Positions 9,721-21,705 of a DNA stretch of 64,000 nucleotides are shown piece by piece. The stretch lies in assembly GCA_032622095.1 (NCBI GenBank), contig CP136062.1, positions 129,719,282 through 129,783,281 of the forward strand. The letters are read 5' to 3'. The stretch's first letter is position 1. Every line of letters starts with the position of its first letter. A program made the position numbers and the translations under genes. The notes under the pieces are model-generated. The model made no database searches and was not told the origin of the DNA. It was given only the letters and a program-made list of their open reading frames with translations. This DNA is from Siphonodentalium dalli. Taxonomy: Eukaryota > Mollusca > Scaphopoda > Gadilida > Siphonodentaliidae.

Positions 9721-12700
9721 AATAATAAATCGGAAAAGGGCCTCCCATAGTTCTACGTTAATTCTAGTCTAACGTGACGTAAACATGTAATGATTCAATG
9801 AAAATCATTAGTAAGTCTACTCACCAGATTGAATGTTTTTGAATAATTAAAATCCAATACGAATCACCCATGTATTAATCCATTTGTGAAAGCAAATAAA
9901 TGAAAAAGTACCGCACCGCATGCACGTGTGAGCTGTGTCGATCATTTCAGTTTGTCACGATTTTTCGACAATATTTCAACCAACAAAACATAAATTCCTT
10001 GTATTCCAATCGAATTGTTCAGAGAAATTATTGACGGTAGTTCGAATTATATACATGGCTACGAATTTATATGACTACATCAGTCATTAAGCAGTAACCG
10101 AGCACTAACAAACTGGTATTTGAACTATAAACACAAACAAATTTCATGCAGGTGATGTGACCTACATCTGACCTAACCTCAACGTCATGTGCGTGTGCAT
10201 ATCCATACTCGACAATAATGTGTCTAAAGTTGACTATGACTACAATCGTAAAAGATTGATCAATTGTGGAATTCTGTTACCTTTTAACATGCCTTCAGCC
10301 CACTGTATGGGTTTTATTTTTAAAATAAGAACAGCAATCGCGAGGGACTATTTTGTTATTGCGAATGTAGCATGCGTAACATATCGTTCAATTTGTGATC
10401 AAAGCAGTACCGTACTACGTATGTCATATGCACAGGCACGCCCACATTTCCACCGAGTGTGGTAGATATAGGCCTATATAGGTATTTTTAGTTGGTCCTT
10501 GTGGAGATTGTGCGTTACGGCCAACTTACGGGTCTTGATTCATTTGAAACAATAAAGTGAATAAACATAATACACTCTGAAAATAATATATACGTACTCC
10601 TTTTGCGGTTTTTGTTTTGTTGACAGACTGTCAAAAAATGTGTTTATGATAATCTAAAGGCCATGCATGATACTGCATGTAAAATTCAGGTCAGTACCGG
10701 TACGTAGACCGAGCTCAGTTTGGAAATTCTTGATAGTATAAAATGTTTGATGTTTCACACCTACCTTAATTCCATTAGTGACCATAAATTCTCAATGAGA
10801 ACTTGGGTGTCTATATATTAAAGCCAGTTGAAAAATGTAAACATAAAGAGCATTTAATTGAAGCATACTAGTGATGGAATATGGGTCAAGTTTTGCGGAA
10901 TTCTGCCCACTACGTTCATGACTGAACTAGATGAAATAATTACATACCAACATAAATTTAATACCCAGTATTGTGAATATCAAGTTAAAACATAATTGTT
11001 TATTTCATCATGGAGTCTACTTGTGATATACAATAGGTTTCTGCATAAATGGTGAATGGATGTGTCTACCCCCTCCCCCACGCAATTGCTTGACACAACA
11101 TAAGTTGAAAATTATACACCACATACCATAGGTATTAGGCACCATTTTTTTTTTAATTTAATAAAAATCTCCCACATACAGGCTGAACTGTCTAACTGTT
11201 TGAATTTCAATTCAGTTCTTGTTGGGGATTGGGAAATGTGTTGACGTTTAGATCAACGTACAACAGCCTATCTTTTTACTTTTGGTCCGAAAGAGGGGGG
11301 GAGACCGGTGCAAATGGTCCACGGATGCGACGATTTATTGTCGGATCGTCTGTCTCTCGTCGATATGTGGAGGATCATTGTCATCAGGCTCGAATGCAGC
11401 AAGATCAAAATCATCTTTACAACGTTAGCACAGACCTACCATCGCCATTGTCGCCGCACGTTGTCAATGACGCAAAGCAGGACTGTGCATTTGTGATCCA
11501 TCCGTGACGTCATGTCGCGTGCTCCTCCAGTAGCCATGTGCGCGCAGTGCAAAATGAAAACAAATCTTCGGCGACTGTTTTGTTCCCAAGATATAAAAAA
11601 TAATTGCGGGATATTTTGACAGGATTTTTGGCGGATTTGTGTTAAGGGGACTTAGATACACACGGGATGATATATCAATACTCAAATTAGGTTACAGTTC
11701 AGCTGGACTTTAATTGAATGTGCACTGTTAATTTCCACAGCTCCTGTGCTAGTTTATCCCACCAGAGAAACGCTTATACATGTTGTTTTAAATAAATTTA
11801 AAATTAAAACCGCTTTGGGTTAGATAATTGATTGGTGAAGTATATGTTCCGGGTCCTGGATTTATGCACGCAGGGGAAATTGCTTTCATAATAATAATAG
11901 AAGTGCTTATACTTGTGGCTAACGCCATTAACTTACGGGATGTGACGTCATGTTGTAGATTTAATTGACAGGACTATATCTACATCACCGTAAATGGAGC
12001 CACGGCCATATCATTTCTGTAAGTCGTAATGACAGAAGTCTAAATCTAAGCCCACTACTGTTAACATGAGATTACCAGACGGACGACAATAGTGTGCGTA
12101 GTTAAAAATATATTACCGCTAAATTCATGACAGCCGATTGTCATCCCGTTGAGAGTATAACCTAAGATAAGAGTTATTGACATTCGCCCACTCGAAGCCG
12201 CAAACTCCATGCAGGGTTGATCTCCCTTGATGATTCGATAAGACCGCTGCTATCGGCGACATTTCCCACATTTGGTGGAGTTCCGCGATATTAATATAAA
12301 TACTAAGCGAATAGAGCCACGTGTTGCCTTCATCAAGCACAAAAGATATCGAAAACAAATTGTGTAACATTAAATTTGGAAAGTCCCACTAGAACCAAAG
12401 AACTATATCGCGATACGCTGTGATTTGTTTCTCCGATTATTTTATCGACACGAAAGTCTAAACGCACATGGACGACAACACACATGGTCCACATCAGCAA
12501 AGTCTGAAATAAGAGATATATTTTGCTGTCATTTTGCTGAGTTGCGTGCGAAAATCGCCAACAAGTCGGCCGCTCTTATTCTCCATTCTGTAAATACATT
12601 TTTAGTGCGGGAACTGTTCTCAGAGTACATAGGAAATATGACATTCCTGAGACCAATTTCGCCATTTTGGCTGGAAAGCTCCGCGCTTAATAAGGAAAAC

Positions 12701-12870
12701 CACATCCTAGTGCCCAGCCGGTGACATGTATGACTGGTGCGCTCTGGTAGAGATGGTCAAGGCCGATGTCAAAGCAATTACATAAAATAAATTGTTATAT
12801 AGTAACATAAACATTATTTTTCAATGTTGGGTGATTCACATGGTTTATAGATAAAGGGCTGGGCCAACTT
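9721..12870. other. Intergenic, no gene recognised
   Basis: This stretch holds several 60-100 residue open frames on both strands (for example 10187-10465, 11229-11507 and 12425-12724) but no recognisable domain, no consistent splice context and no large repeat. Tandem CCCTCCCCCACG and T-runs near 11080-11160 are low-complexity. Confidence 0.4.
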
Positions 12871-12880
12871 GCAGATGATA

Positions 12881-13330
12881 ATATATATATATATATATAT
12901 CTTTATATCCTCCATTCACGGAGAGTTATGAATAATATCAATTGACAAAAGGAAATTCAAATAATACAAGAACAGTAAACATAGAAACAGTTGACATAAC
13001 AACAAAGATAGTCGCTAAGAGCTCAGCAAGCATACGCACACACGCATACACCCATGTATATATTGATACGTACAGACACCCATCGTACAAACTCGCACGC
13101 CCTCATACATGCAAATCCCACACTAATACATGCAATGTGCACGCATGCACACATATATATCCATACTCACACGCAGACAGATATTCATACACGCATAAAA
13201 CATACATGCAATACATATACATGAACTCACACGCCACTGTGTTATATATATACAGCGCACAGACATACATACAGAGCACAGACGCATGGCGCATCGCCAG
13301 TGATGACACACACCAGCACACACGCATAGC
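12881..13330. repeat. AT and CA-rich simple repeats
   Basis: An AT dinucleotide run at 12881-12900 is followed by about 300 bases of degenerate CA/CATA-rich sequence (13020-13330). Long open frames on both strands here (12942-13457 and the complement) come from the CACA/TATA composition and are not genes. Confidence 0.8.
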
Positions 13331-13429
13331 CGACCACCCCACACCAACATTTAATTGGATATCTGGACTGAGGCTATCCAGTTTTAAAATACATGGTATA
13401 TCATACCATATATCATTGCGGTATTCCGC

Positions 13430-14790
13430 AATCGCTGGGCCGTTCATAATGAAATAACATGTAAGGGGAGATCATCGTAATCCCCACCACACTTGCTACA
13501 AGTTAGTGATACGGACCCAGTACAAGCTATGATTCCAGCCACAGTCAGGTATGCTATTTTGTGTCTTGGATGTAGTGATTTGTCGCTCGCCGCGCTTTCC
13601 CATTCGGATTATGTATAATCGGAAATTGCCTTGCGCACTATACCTTTCAAAATCTGCTTTGTTGGGAAATCACTATGAGATACATAATTGGTGAGGTATG
13701 GCATCAACTGGTGGCTCTCTATGATATCTACAATGTCGGCAATGAATGAAACTGAGAATCACCAGTTATGAAGAAAGAGTGCAACCTTAGCAAGAATACA
13801 GATTTGGCTGCCTTCTCTGTATTGAGAGTACACAAGCTGCTGAAAAATAGGAGCTTCTTTTTTTCAATAAAACTTTGAGCGTTTCCGATACCCATTAACC
13901 TTTCTGCGACGTTGGTACATGTTTGATAATGAAGACCTTGAATCTTTTTAAGACAAAATCGGTGCGTTCATTCCAGAGACAAAATATCTGAATCAGTCAT
14001 ACCACACAGCAGTTCGCATCCGAAGAGACCCCTTGGTAAAACTATGGATGTGTATAATTTCCTACTGCTTGTTGGGGTTATACCACCTGCATTCATACAT
14101 ATGTTCGACAGTGAGAAATAAATTGATCTGAGTTTTGTTTTTATTTCGTCTATGGCGTTCCATTTGTGATTGAACTTGTGTATAGGGACGCCTAAGTGAA
14201 CCAAACTCTCGACCTCAGACACTTGTTTTCCCACAAAGAGTCCATGCCATATTACAACTAGCCTTAGTGTGCTCGTTCTTGCTTTCATTGAAGACAATAA
14301 CTACTGACTTTTGTTCATTATATTATATCTCCATTTGCGACTGTAGTTTGTGCATATATTCATTAGGTGATGCAGGCCATTTTCCGAAACAGAGATCAAG
14401 GTCATATCATCGGATTGTGTCAGGCATGAACAATTTATAGAGAACATATTTAGTCCTGCTCCAGAATGTGCAAGCTCTGTTAAGAGCTGATCAACGAAGA
14501 GCATGTAGACCAGAGGTGAAATGACAACCCCTTGTTTTGTTCCCTGCTCTATCTGAAATTTCCTGGACTGACAATTCCCATATTTTACATGACAAGAAGT
14601 ACCTGTAAGCATTTGATGAAACAGTAGCCATATTTTCTCATCAAAACCGAGGAGATGAAGATTATAGAGAAGACCATTTATCCACACGGTATCAAATGCC
14701 TGATGGGCATCAAGGAAACATGTGAACAGCTTACTGTCGTTTTCTGATGCAAATTCTTTAGATTCATGGTGTGATTATGATATATAACAC
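13430..14790 (-). pseudogene. LINE reverse transcriptase remnant
   Basis: Read on the minus strand from about 14790, the protein runs from LDAHQAFDTVW (the RT motif holding the first catalytic Asp), through a palm segment EQGTKQGVVISPL, to QSDDMTLIS, the position of the usual ADD motif (A changed to S). It continues into the thumb (ESLVHLGVPI, then PRGLFGCELL). Beyond 13965 the weaker C-terminal part can be followed, with frame changes, to about 13430. Frameshifts lie near 14300 and 13965. The endonuclease half is missing, so the copy is 5'-truncated. It belongs to the non-LTR group, but the clade is not assigned. Confidence 0.8.
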
Positions 14791-15038
14791 TCCAGACATG
14801 CACAAAGTTTCATCGACAGAGTGGGTCCTATAGCAATTTCGTGTAAAAATTAAGTCAATCGTATACATCAAGGCATGTGAGAAATCAGAGATTCACAATG
14901 CAAACAGACTACGAGCTCACCGACTCAGACTTAAAACCTAAATAAAAAACTGTTAAAACCGTTCCTTTTGTACAAATTATTAGAACTACCAACATAAAAC
15001 TGAAAGTATTCAAAAGTCAAGACTGTTGGTTGTTTTCT

Positions 15039-15165
15039 GGGGGGGGGGGGGGGGGAGTATTTTACTGTCGGTCAAAAGCTCTTCAGAGCTTGTGTTTGTA
15101 ATATGTTTAAATATCTCCGACTTTTAAATAAAATTTATCTTATCTTATCTTATCTATCTTACTGA
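15039..15165 (+). repeat. G17 tract and TTATC-type tail
   Basis: Seventeen consecutive G (15039-15055) are followed by 70 bases ending TTTTAAATAAAATT and then a run of TTATC units to about 15165. A short AATAAA-containing segment ending in a pentanucleotide run is typical of the 3' end of some non-LTR elements or SINEs. The body of such an element could not be recognised upstream. Confidence 0.45.
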
Positions 15166-15989
15166 AATTAAACATTATATTATTGACGCTGTGTGCCCAA
15201 TCTGATTGAGATGTGTACTCTACGAAGAAGCCTGTCGATTTCATCATGTTCATGTCATTCATAAAATGTCGTCATGTCGTTTTCAACGAAACTCGTCGAA
15301 CAACGTCATCATGTAGCTTTCACAATTGACCGAATTTGCGATAACCTGAATGTATCTTCTGCTTTGCTAAGTATGTGTTTCTTGTCGATTCATGAAAATA
15401 GAAGGATATCTGAGGATTATCCGATTCACGTATGTACTAAGTAATATTATGATAATTTAAACGCGATTTAATAACGTTTGCTTGCATCACGAATTTCGAT
15501 TTCGATTCCAGTATTGTCTCCAGCCCAGACAGAGTGATTGAGATGTTCCCATTGCACGCGACATTTATATTTTAGGCAACTCCAATGCAAATATTTGACA
15601 GTCCATAATATGTTATAATTATGTTCTCAATAAAATGTAAACCGCGGCTACGAATGAACTTCACTGTGCATAACTCCGATAGTAACTCCCCTCATTTTGG
15701 AACGCCGGCCACTGAAAGACGCACACGTTTATTTCAGATTACGACATTAATGCTTTAAGCCCACCGATCTACTGTGTGACAAAAGTGCTCGCAAAAATTC
15801 AAAACAGCCGTGTCGTATTAGATAATAATTGGTGACGTCACAAAATCAGATATAGTCTATATACGACCCAAAGCGTCCGGCTTTGGTTCGTTATTACATA
15901 TTTTGGTTTCAATTTGTCTCAAGATGAGTATTAATTTATGTTGATCAGCCATATTATAAATATCTAATTCTTGTCATTTTTTTTTTACA

Positions 15990-16186
15990 GAGAAACGATG
16001 TCTCATAATGAATTTTTCTTCTGTTTCTACCTCTAAATCATATGTTTTTGTTGCAAATTCTGTCATCCGCTTGCAAACAATACTCTCATCCGTGTGCAGG
16101 TACTGTAGGTTGTTATGTCGGCCTTTATCAATTTCTAAACCATGGATGCTTGTCCGAAACTTAGTGAAAGTTAATCCAGCATCGAA
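15990..16186 (-). CDS. Exon-like open frame, function unknown
   Basis: A minus-strand frame is open for about 65 codons, between a TAA near 16190 and a TGA inside the A-run near 15985. Its composition is protein-like: many Lys, Asp, Glu and Arg, including TKFRTSIHGLEIDKGRHNN and MRHRF. On the minus strand CTCT is followed by GTAAAA (weak donor), and an AG precedes TTTCGGACAAGC (possible acceptor). The opposite strand is also open here, with a strong T-rich acceptor-like sequence ending ACAG at 15990. I cannot decide which strand, if either, is an exon. If minus, it could belong to the transcription unit starting at 16773. I recognise no domain. Confidence 0.25.
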
Positions 16187-16509
16187 ATGTTAAACAAGGT
16201 TCAATTATGGTTCTATCTTATATTATAGTATTGCTCTTCTATTAGTTCGCAACTTGTTTTAACCTGATGATTTTTTGTCGTTGAAAGTATCTTCTGAAAC
16301 AGCATACATGGTCAACTTTTAAGTTATATGTGCAACTTTATATCATGGATGTCCCCTTCCTTTGAATATCGCTTTACATGAATGTGGATGTAGCCGCTGT
16401 AGCAACAGCGGTCCGGTTAGGTTATATGTACCGAATTGGTCATATAACTTGCGATGGATAATACAGGGAATGCATGGTCTGAATAAAATTTTCAAGTACC
16501 TTCACTCAC

Positions 16510-16773
16510 CGTTTCACTTTTTAGTTCCCGAAAGGCATTAAACAATCTCATCTTCTGTAGGGTAGTCAGCATTCGCATTTCTTCACGTATTCGGAAATGA
16601 GTGCCTAACATTGATTCATTAAGTAACCTATTAATCCAGATCTGCTCTGCGGGAACCAAATCGGCTGTGACGGCGCTGAAGAATGAACTCATGTGTGACG
16701 AGCTGACTGGGGATAGGCCCGCGATGTGTAGCAACGTTCCAATAATGAAGAATCGCCGAAATTTGTGCATGAT
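16510..16773 (-). CDS. First coding exon of a tyrosinase-like secreted protein
   Basis: On the minus strand a pyrimidine-rich acceptor, TTCTCCTTGTTGCAG, ends at 16774 and the exon begins ATC-ATG. The start is therefore taken at 16770 and not at the upstream in-frame ATG (16812), which lies before the acceptor. The 87 codons start MHKFRRFFIIGTLLHIAGL, a basic N-region and hydrophobic core typical of a signal peptide. They then read EQIWINRLLNES and RIREEMRMLTTLQKMRLFNA, and end LKSET before the donor ACG|GTGAGT at 16509. The pattern of Arg-Glu-x-Arg-x-Leu-Thr followed by a helix and LK-x-(D/E)-T resembles the segment just before the copper-A site in lophotrochozoan tyrosinase-like proteins (known from shell and pigment contexts). 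The copper-binding histidines would lie in later exons, which I did not find in the window. It is either an intact gene with a long first intron or an orphan exon. Confidence 0.55.
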
Positions 16774-16840
16774 CTGCAACAAGGAGAACATATTAAAATG
16801 CCAAATCACCACACACTACTATCATTGTTTATCAATTAAC

Positions 16841-16983
16841 ATGCAGGGAGTGCTGCCGAACGATTTAGTCATGCAAATAGTAGAATCCAAGATGGCCGGT
16901 GGCGGCCATGTTTTTCAACGAAATTCGGAAAATTTGAGGGCTCCAATCTAGTGGTCACCCAGAAGATCCATCAGAAGTTTGGT
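16841..16983 (+). repeat. Internally repetitive element, copy A, left part
   Basis: This matches the monomers at 40.08-41.34 kb: AGTGCTGCCGAACGATTTAG, GTCATGCAAA, ATCCAAGATGGCC, GGCGGCCATGTTTTT, GGTCACCC, AGAAGATCCAT, AAGTTTGGT. It stops at GTTTGGT (16977-16983) and the same element resumes at 20094. The 3.1-kb LINE between them is thus an insertion into this copy. Confidence 0.85.
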
Positions 16984-19900
16984 TGTTTCATATTTTATTG
17001 ATCATCCTATATTAACATATCAAACAAAACATATTTATAACACAATAATGTAGGATGAGCGAATATGGATTGGAGCACAAGTTATAACAACTTAGGTGGA
17101 GCTCCTCTCCCCGTGAAAAAGATGGTGATGCACAGGTGAAAAAATTAAGTACATAAATGTTGACCACAATACAAAAAGAAATCTGACAAAATACACAAAT
17201 ACAATATGGAATGTTCAAGATTGGTATGGGGTAAGGGAAGATAGTTTGATATCATATGTTTATGTTTAGTGCATGTTGTTCTCAATTTAAGTTAATACAC
17301 AATTGATAATGTTCACTAAATGTAGTGCATCTGTTCATCGCCAAATCGCAATGAGTTTATAATATATTTTTGGACAGCTGCGAACAATTGGTAATTTCCT
17401 TCATTGGAAAGTGAGACTGATCGACAAAGTAGATCAGCAACATGAACTTGATATAATCCTATTCGAATTATTTTTTCTTCGAGGTTGGCCCTTTCTGTTC
17501 GATAATAGGGACAAGTGAAAAAGTAATGATCAGCGTCATCGTTTAGGTAGCCACAACTACATTCCGGGTTACTTATTAAGTGATTTTGACATTTGTCCCC
17601 ATTCAAATCGCTGCATTTATTTCGAAGTATACATAACAATATGTTAGCTTTCCTTTTGCTGCTAGAATAAAACATTGGTGGTTTAAGTGTCCCAAATTGT
17701 GGATTTACAAGATTAGAGAAGGTAGTAATTGATGCGCTTTGTTTTGCTATTTTTTCTAGGCCATTCCATATCGAAATCATGGAAGGAAGGAAACTACTAT
17801 GTGTATGCCGAGAGCCTGGTACAAAATGTCTAACAAAGTTTGGATTTCTGAACTCATATCTGTTGTCCGTTATGTCTCCAGTTGTTGGAGGGATTTTGTT
17901 TAGTATATAGGATGGTGCATGATTAGTCATGATTTGATAAGTGAGACGTAATTTATGTCAGTCTCTGCGTTGTTGGAGAGTATTCCAACCAAGTTCACGT
18001 AATAAGTTAGCGTTTGAGACAGATCTAGTGACAACACTGACAATTCGTGCTGCATCGTAATGTAGATCATCTAATTTACTGAGGCGGTATGCTGGTGCAT
18101 TATTCCAGATGACATCACCGTAGTCCATTAAAGGGAGAATGAAAACGTTATACATAATCTCAAGTGTGCGTCTATTCAAAAAATATTTCAACTTTCTTAG
18201 TTGTGATAGTCTTGATGCTACACTCTTACACATACTATTTATTTGGATATCCCAGTCCAGGTTTGATTGTAGAACAATTCCTAGATGCCTATGAGGTGAG
18301 ACAATTTCTATGGCAGAGTCATCCAGTGACAAATCCATGACATTTGTACTGGAGGGTATAAAAGAGAACACGATTGCCTTTGTTTTGTCAGGATTAAAAT
18401 TTACAAGCCATTGTTTAGCCCAAGCAGAGATACGATCAAGATCGGCCGATATATTAGAGCTGGTTTCTTCAATCGAAGGACTGGCATTCGTGAAACAAGT
18501 GTCATCAGCATACATACGCGTAAAAGAATGAATTGTATCAGACAAATCATTTATAAATACAAGAAATAAGAAAGGCCCCAATATATATCCTTGAGGGACT
18601 CCTGCGTGGAGATACATATAGTCAGACTCGGCATCAGAAACGACCACACACTGTTTTCTGTTTGATATATAGTCACTAATCCACAATAAAAGGTCTCCCT
18701 CAACTCCATATTCTTTAAGTTTGTGTATCAGACCAGTGTGCCAGACTCTTTCGAACGCTTTATAAATATCACAGAATATAGAACAAGTCACAAGTTTGTT
18801 GTCGAGAGACTGGCACAGGGAATGATATAAGTCAATTCATTGAAAAGTAGTTGAATGGCCAAGCACAAAACCAGACTGATGCTTATACAACAATTCATTG
18901 TTATCGAAATGAGACATTAAGTATTTCAAAATAATCTTCTCAAAATTTTTAGATAAACATGGTAATAAGGATATAGGACGATAGTTTCCTGGATTTGAGC
19001 GGTCATCTTTTTTATGAATCGGGATAAGGTTTGCCTTTTTCCACTCAGCAGGCAAAGATTTCAAGGAAAGAGATTTGGTGAAAATTATTTTGAGTGGCAC
19101 AACAGCAGTATAGACAGTTTCTTTCAGCATTTTTGTAGTTATACCGTCATGACAGTTTGCTTTTCCAACCTTTAAGCTTTTTATAGCATGTATAATAACC
19201 ACGTCTTCAAATTCAATTTCTGATATCTTATCAGAACATTTATATATAAGGCTTGGTAGTTTACAGTGTGACGCATCGAGAGAGGTTTTTTTTATAAACG
19301 TCTCATTTAAAATATTTGCTTTTCCATAATCATCAATTATAAGATTACCATTTGGTGATTTGATAGGTGGAATAACGCTATTTGGATTTTTGTTCAAAAT
19401 ATCTTTAACCGTGTGCCAGAAAAATTTCGGGTTACTAGACTATAGGAATAAGTCTGCCAATTTGCTTTCATATTCAAGTTTTGCGTGTTTTTTCATATTG
19501 TTAACTTTATTTCTCATTGATTTATATTTCGTCCAAGCGTTAATTTTATCAGTGCGGATAGCCGCGCATCTAAGTTTGTCTCGCTTACGAATAGCGGTTC
19601 TTAATTCTGATGTAAACCAATGTTTATCGTTTCGTCTGATTATCACTTCTTTGTGTGGGATACAATTTTTCATTATGTTAATGTAGATGTCTGTAAAAGT
19701 TTGCACTGTATGGTCAATATCCAAAGGAGCCAATAATTTATGCCAATCAATTTCATTAATCATAGTATTAGCTCTAGGAAAGTCGGCTACGTTGTAATGC
19801 CAAATAAGTTTACTTTGTTCTTGAGATGGAGCGTAGTCGAAATATACAGAGGCCATCACTGCATAGTGATCAGATATATTACGCCCAAAATCGATTGTTT

Positions 19901-20093
19901 CGTGTTCGTATGACACAACCTGATCGCTTACTATTATGGGGTCAAATAATGTAGCAGATGATGTACCAACGCGAGTCGCAGTTGAGATGAGGTTACGTAG
20001 ACTTAGTTTGTCAATAAGATCATTTATATCTGAGTTTAAACCTAGTTGATCAGAGTTGAGATCGCCTATCAAGATGAGGGGAGTGTTACTACC
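16984..20093 (-). mobile_element. 5'-truncated non-LTR retrotransposon (LINE)
   Basis: The insertion is flanked by a 7-bp target-site duplication, GTTTGGT, at 16977-16983 and 20094-20100, inside a copy of the repeat family at 40 kb. The minus-strand 5' end (20093) lies within the endonuclease domain, so the copy is 5'-truncated, as is usual for target-primed insertion. The 3' end (16984) closes with AATAAAATATGAAACA and has no long A-tail. About 330 bases of 3' UTR follow the last codon at 17316. Because the endonuclease is incomplete and three stops interrupt the frame, the copy is inactive. Confidence 0.9.
17316..20072 (-). pseudogene. LINE ORF2: endonuclease end, reverse transcriptase, zinc knuckle
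   Basis: One reading frame runs the whole length and is interrupted by only three in-frame stops: TAG at 19440-19442, TGA at 18837-18839 and TGA at 17958-17960. Domains in order are the end of an APE-type endonuclease (IGDLNSD, LFDPI, and the catalytic SDHY), a linker, and a reverse transcriptase with KANLIPIHKK, NYRPISLLP, the FCDIYKAFERVWH motif, GVPQG and the intact catalytic YADD near 18505. The thumb follows (LGIVLQSNLDWD), then a C-terminal CxCG...DHYFFxCPYY zinc knuckle near 17535. The domain order fits the Jockey/CR1 side of non-LTR elements, but the clade is uncertain. Two of the three stops are TGA where a CGA codon is plausible, consistent with CpG decay. Confidence 0.85.
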
Positions 20094-20100
20094 GTTTGGT

Positions 20101-20570
20101 CGGATGATGGATGTGGTATGCAGGGTGTGCCAAAGGATTTAGTCATGCAAATAGTAAAATCCAAAATAGCTGTCTGCGGCCAATCCGGCCATGTTTTTCA
20201 TCGAAAATCATTCAAATTCGATAGCTCCCATCTAGACGTGATCCGAGACTTGTATGTAAATTATCAGAAACAATTGTCCAATAAATGCCGGCTGCAGGGT
20301 GTGCTGATGGATACAAATTCTAAAACCAAGATGGCTGTCATGTTTTTTAAAGACTTTCGGGGAAAAAATCGATGGCTCCCATCTATCATAGAGGTCACAC
20401 TAAAGATCAATATGAAGTTTGGTGGAGATCGGATGATATATATGGCCTTTAGGATGTGCTAAAAGGAAATGTTGACGGATCAGGGACGCACGGAAGCACG
20501 CACGGACGACAACACATATCACTAGCTCAAATTTGACTTTATATCAAGTTGAGCTCAACATTATTAGATG
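20101..20570 (+). repeat. Internally repetitive element, copy A, right part with hairpin tail
   Basis: This continues copy A after the LINE: CAGGGTGTGCCAAAGGATTT, GTCATGCAAATAGTAAAATCC, the GCGGCCA block, a CCAATAAATGCCGGCTGCAG linker and a second monomer. It then has the terminal module GCTAAAAGGAAA..GTTGACGGA, a CGGA-rich stretch, and TAGCTCAAATTTGAC...AAGTTGAGCTCAA, which can form a small hairpin. The same terminal module closes the copy at 41.34 kb. In many mollusc genomes such a hairpin-GAGCTAA tail ends short non-autonomous elements. Confidence 0.75.
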
Positions 20571-21240
20571 TTTTCAATTCCTCGCACGCTAGTGGGGCAA
20601 ACACTTCATTGGACCATATCAGTAATACGCTGTCCACATTAATCGCACACAAGTGTATTGTTCTTTTTGAGGCGGAATAGGTCTTTCTGTATATATATAT
20701 AAAAATTCCGTACAACAATATTTCAGGAACTATTTAATCTCCAAACCCTGACCGGAATGTAACAAACGCGAGCAATGCTAAGTGTACATTGTATTTTGAT
20801 GCTTCAAAGAATCACGCCCTTCCAAGTTACTGTGGCTACTCGAAAGTAACCTGTAACTTAGACGTTGAAGATCCCTTTCACGTGTCCCTTTATTTATAGA
20901 TAAGAGAATTTACTTTTATCGAAATTTAAGTGTTAATGGCTTTCATTCATTAGAATCAAATAAATTTTTATTTGGGGTTAAAAGTAAACGCAAGAACACT
21001 ACTCATTTCCGCATTACTCAATCTTTCATAGCTAAACCAAAGCGTTTTGAAAAAACCCATGTATCATAAGGTAAATTTCGTCATCTATATCTATTTTTGC
21101 GAATGTCTGTCTGTGTTCTATAGAAATTCACAGGGGACCATGTAGATGGCACCAAAGGGGTCTAACAGGGTAACTTTTTCCGAGAAAGATAATGGTGAAT
21201 GTTATAATTTTCTAAAGTGACGCTTGTTGTCAGGGGCACA
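20571..21240. other. Intergenic, no gene recognised
   Basis: No coding region or repeat was identified, apart from a short TATATATATA run near 20690. Confidence 0.4.
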
Positions 21241-21705
21241 AAAGGGTGAGGGGCAGAAAAACTTTTTATCGCCGACATCCATCAAACTTATACATAATGA
21301 TCTCAATGATATGACGAATCTAATGGTGTTGTTTCGAGATGTCAAAAGTAGCGCCGTTCGAGTCAGGGGAGCACGGAAGGCGAGAGGGGCACAGAAACTG
21401 ATAAAATATTTTGAGCAGCCATTTCCACCAAATTGATATACATTCTTCCGCATGAAAAAAAGGTATCTAATCGTGTGATTTAATGTCGCCAAATTGGTGC
21501 CGTGTTGATGAGAGATGCGGGGTGGGGGTCACTAAATTTGATAAGAATTTGTTTAGTCGCCGATTACCGCCAAACTTATATATAATAATCTCCATTATAT
21601 CAGGGGTCGAATGGTGTGGCTTAAAGCTGCCAAAAGTGGCCCCGTTCGAGTCAGGGGTGTACGGATGGGGAGAGGGGCACCAAAACTGATAAAATATTTT
21701 TATAC
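21241..21705 (+). repeat. Three tandem ~145-bp satellite monomers
   Basis: Monomers 1 and 3 share GTCGCCGA or its variant, CAAACTTATA.ATAAT..TC, TAATGGTGT / GAATGGTGT, AAAAGT.GC.CCGTTCGAG, GTCAGGGG and GAGAGGGGCAC..AAACTGATAAAATATTTT, at a spacing of about 290 bases (for example CGTTCGAGTCAGGGG near 21355 and 21645). The intervening 145 bases (CCACCAAATTGATATACATTC, then GGTGGGGGTCACTAAA) align as a more diverged middle monomer. The open frames through it follow the repeat and are not genes. Confidence 0.75.

Noticed and set aside
11229-11710. Possible acidic exon on the minus strand (DDFDLAAFEPDDNDPP)
   Set aside because: Only about 25 residues, ending in a stop, with weak splice sites. No family.
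12942-13457. 171-residue open frame and its antisense partners
   Set aside because: They follow CA/CATA simple sequence on both strands, and the His-Thr-Tyr-rich composition is an artefact.
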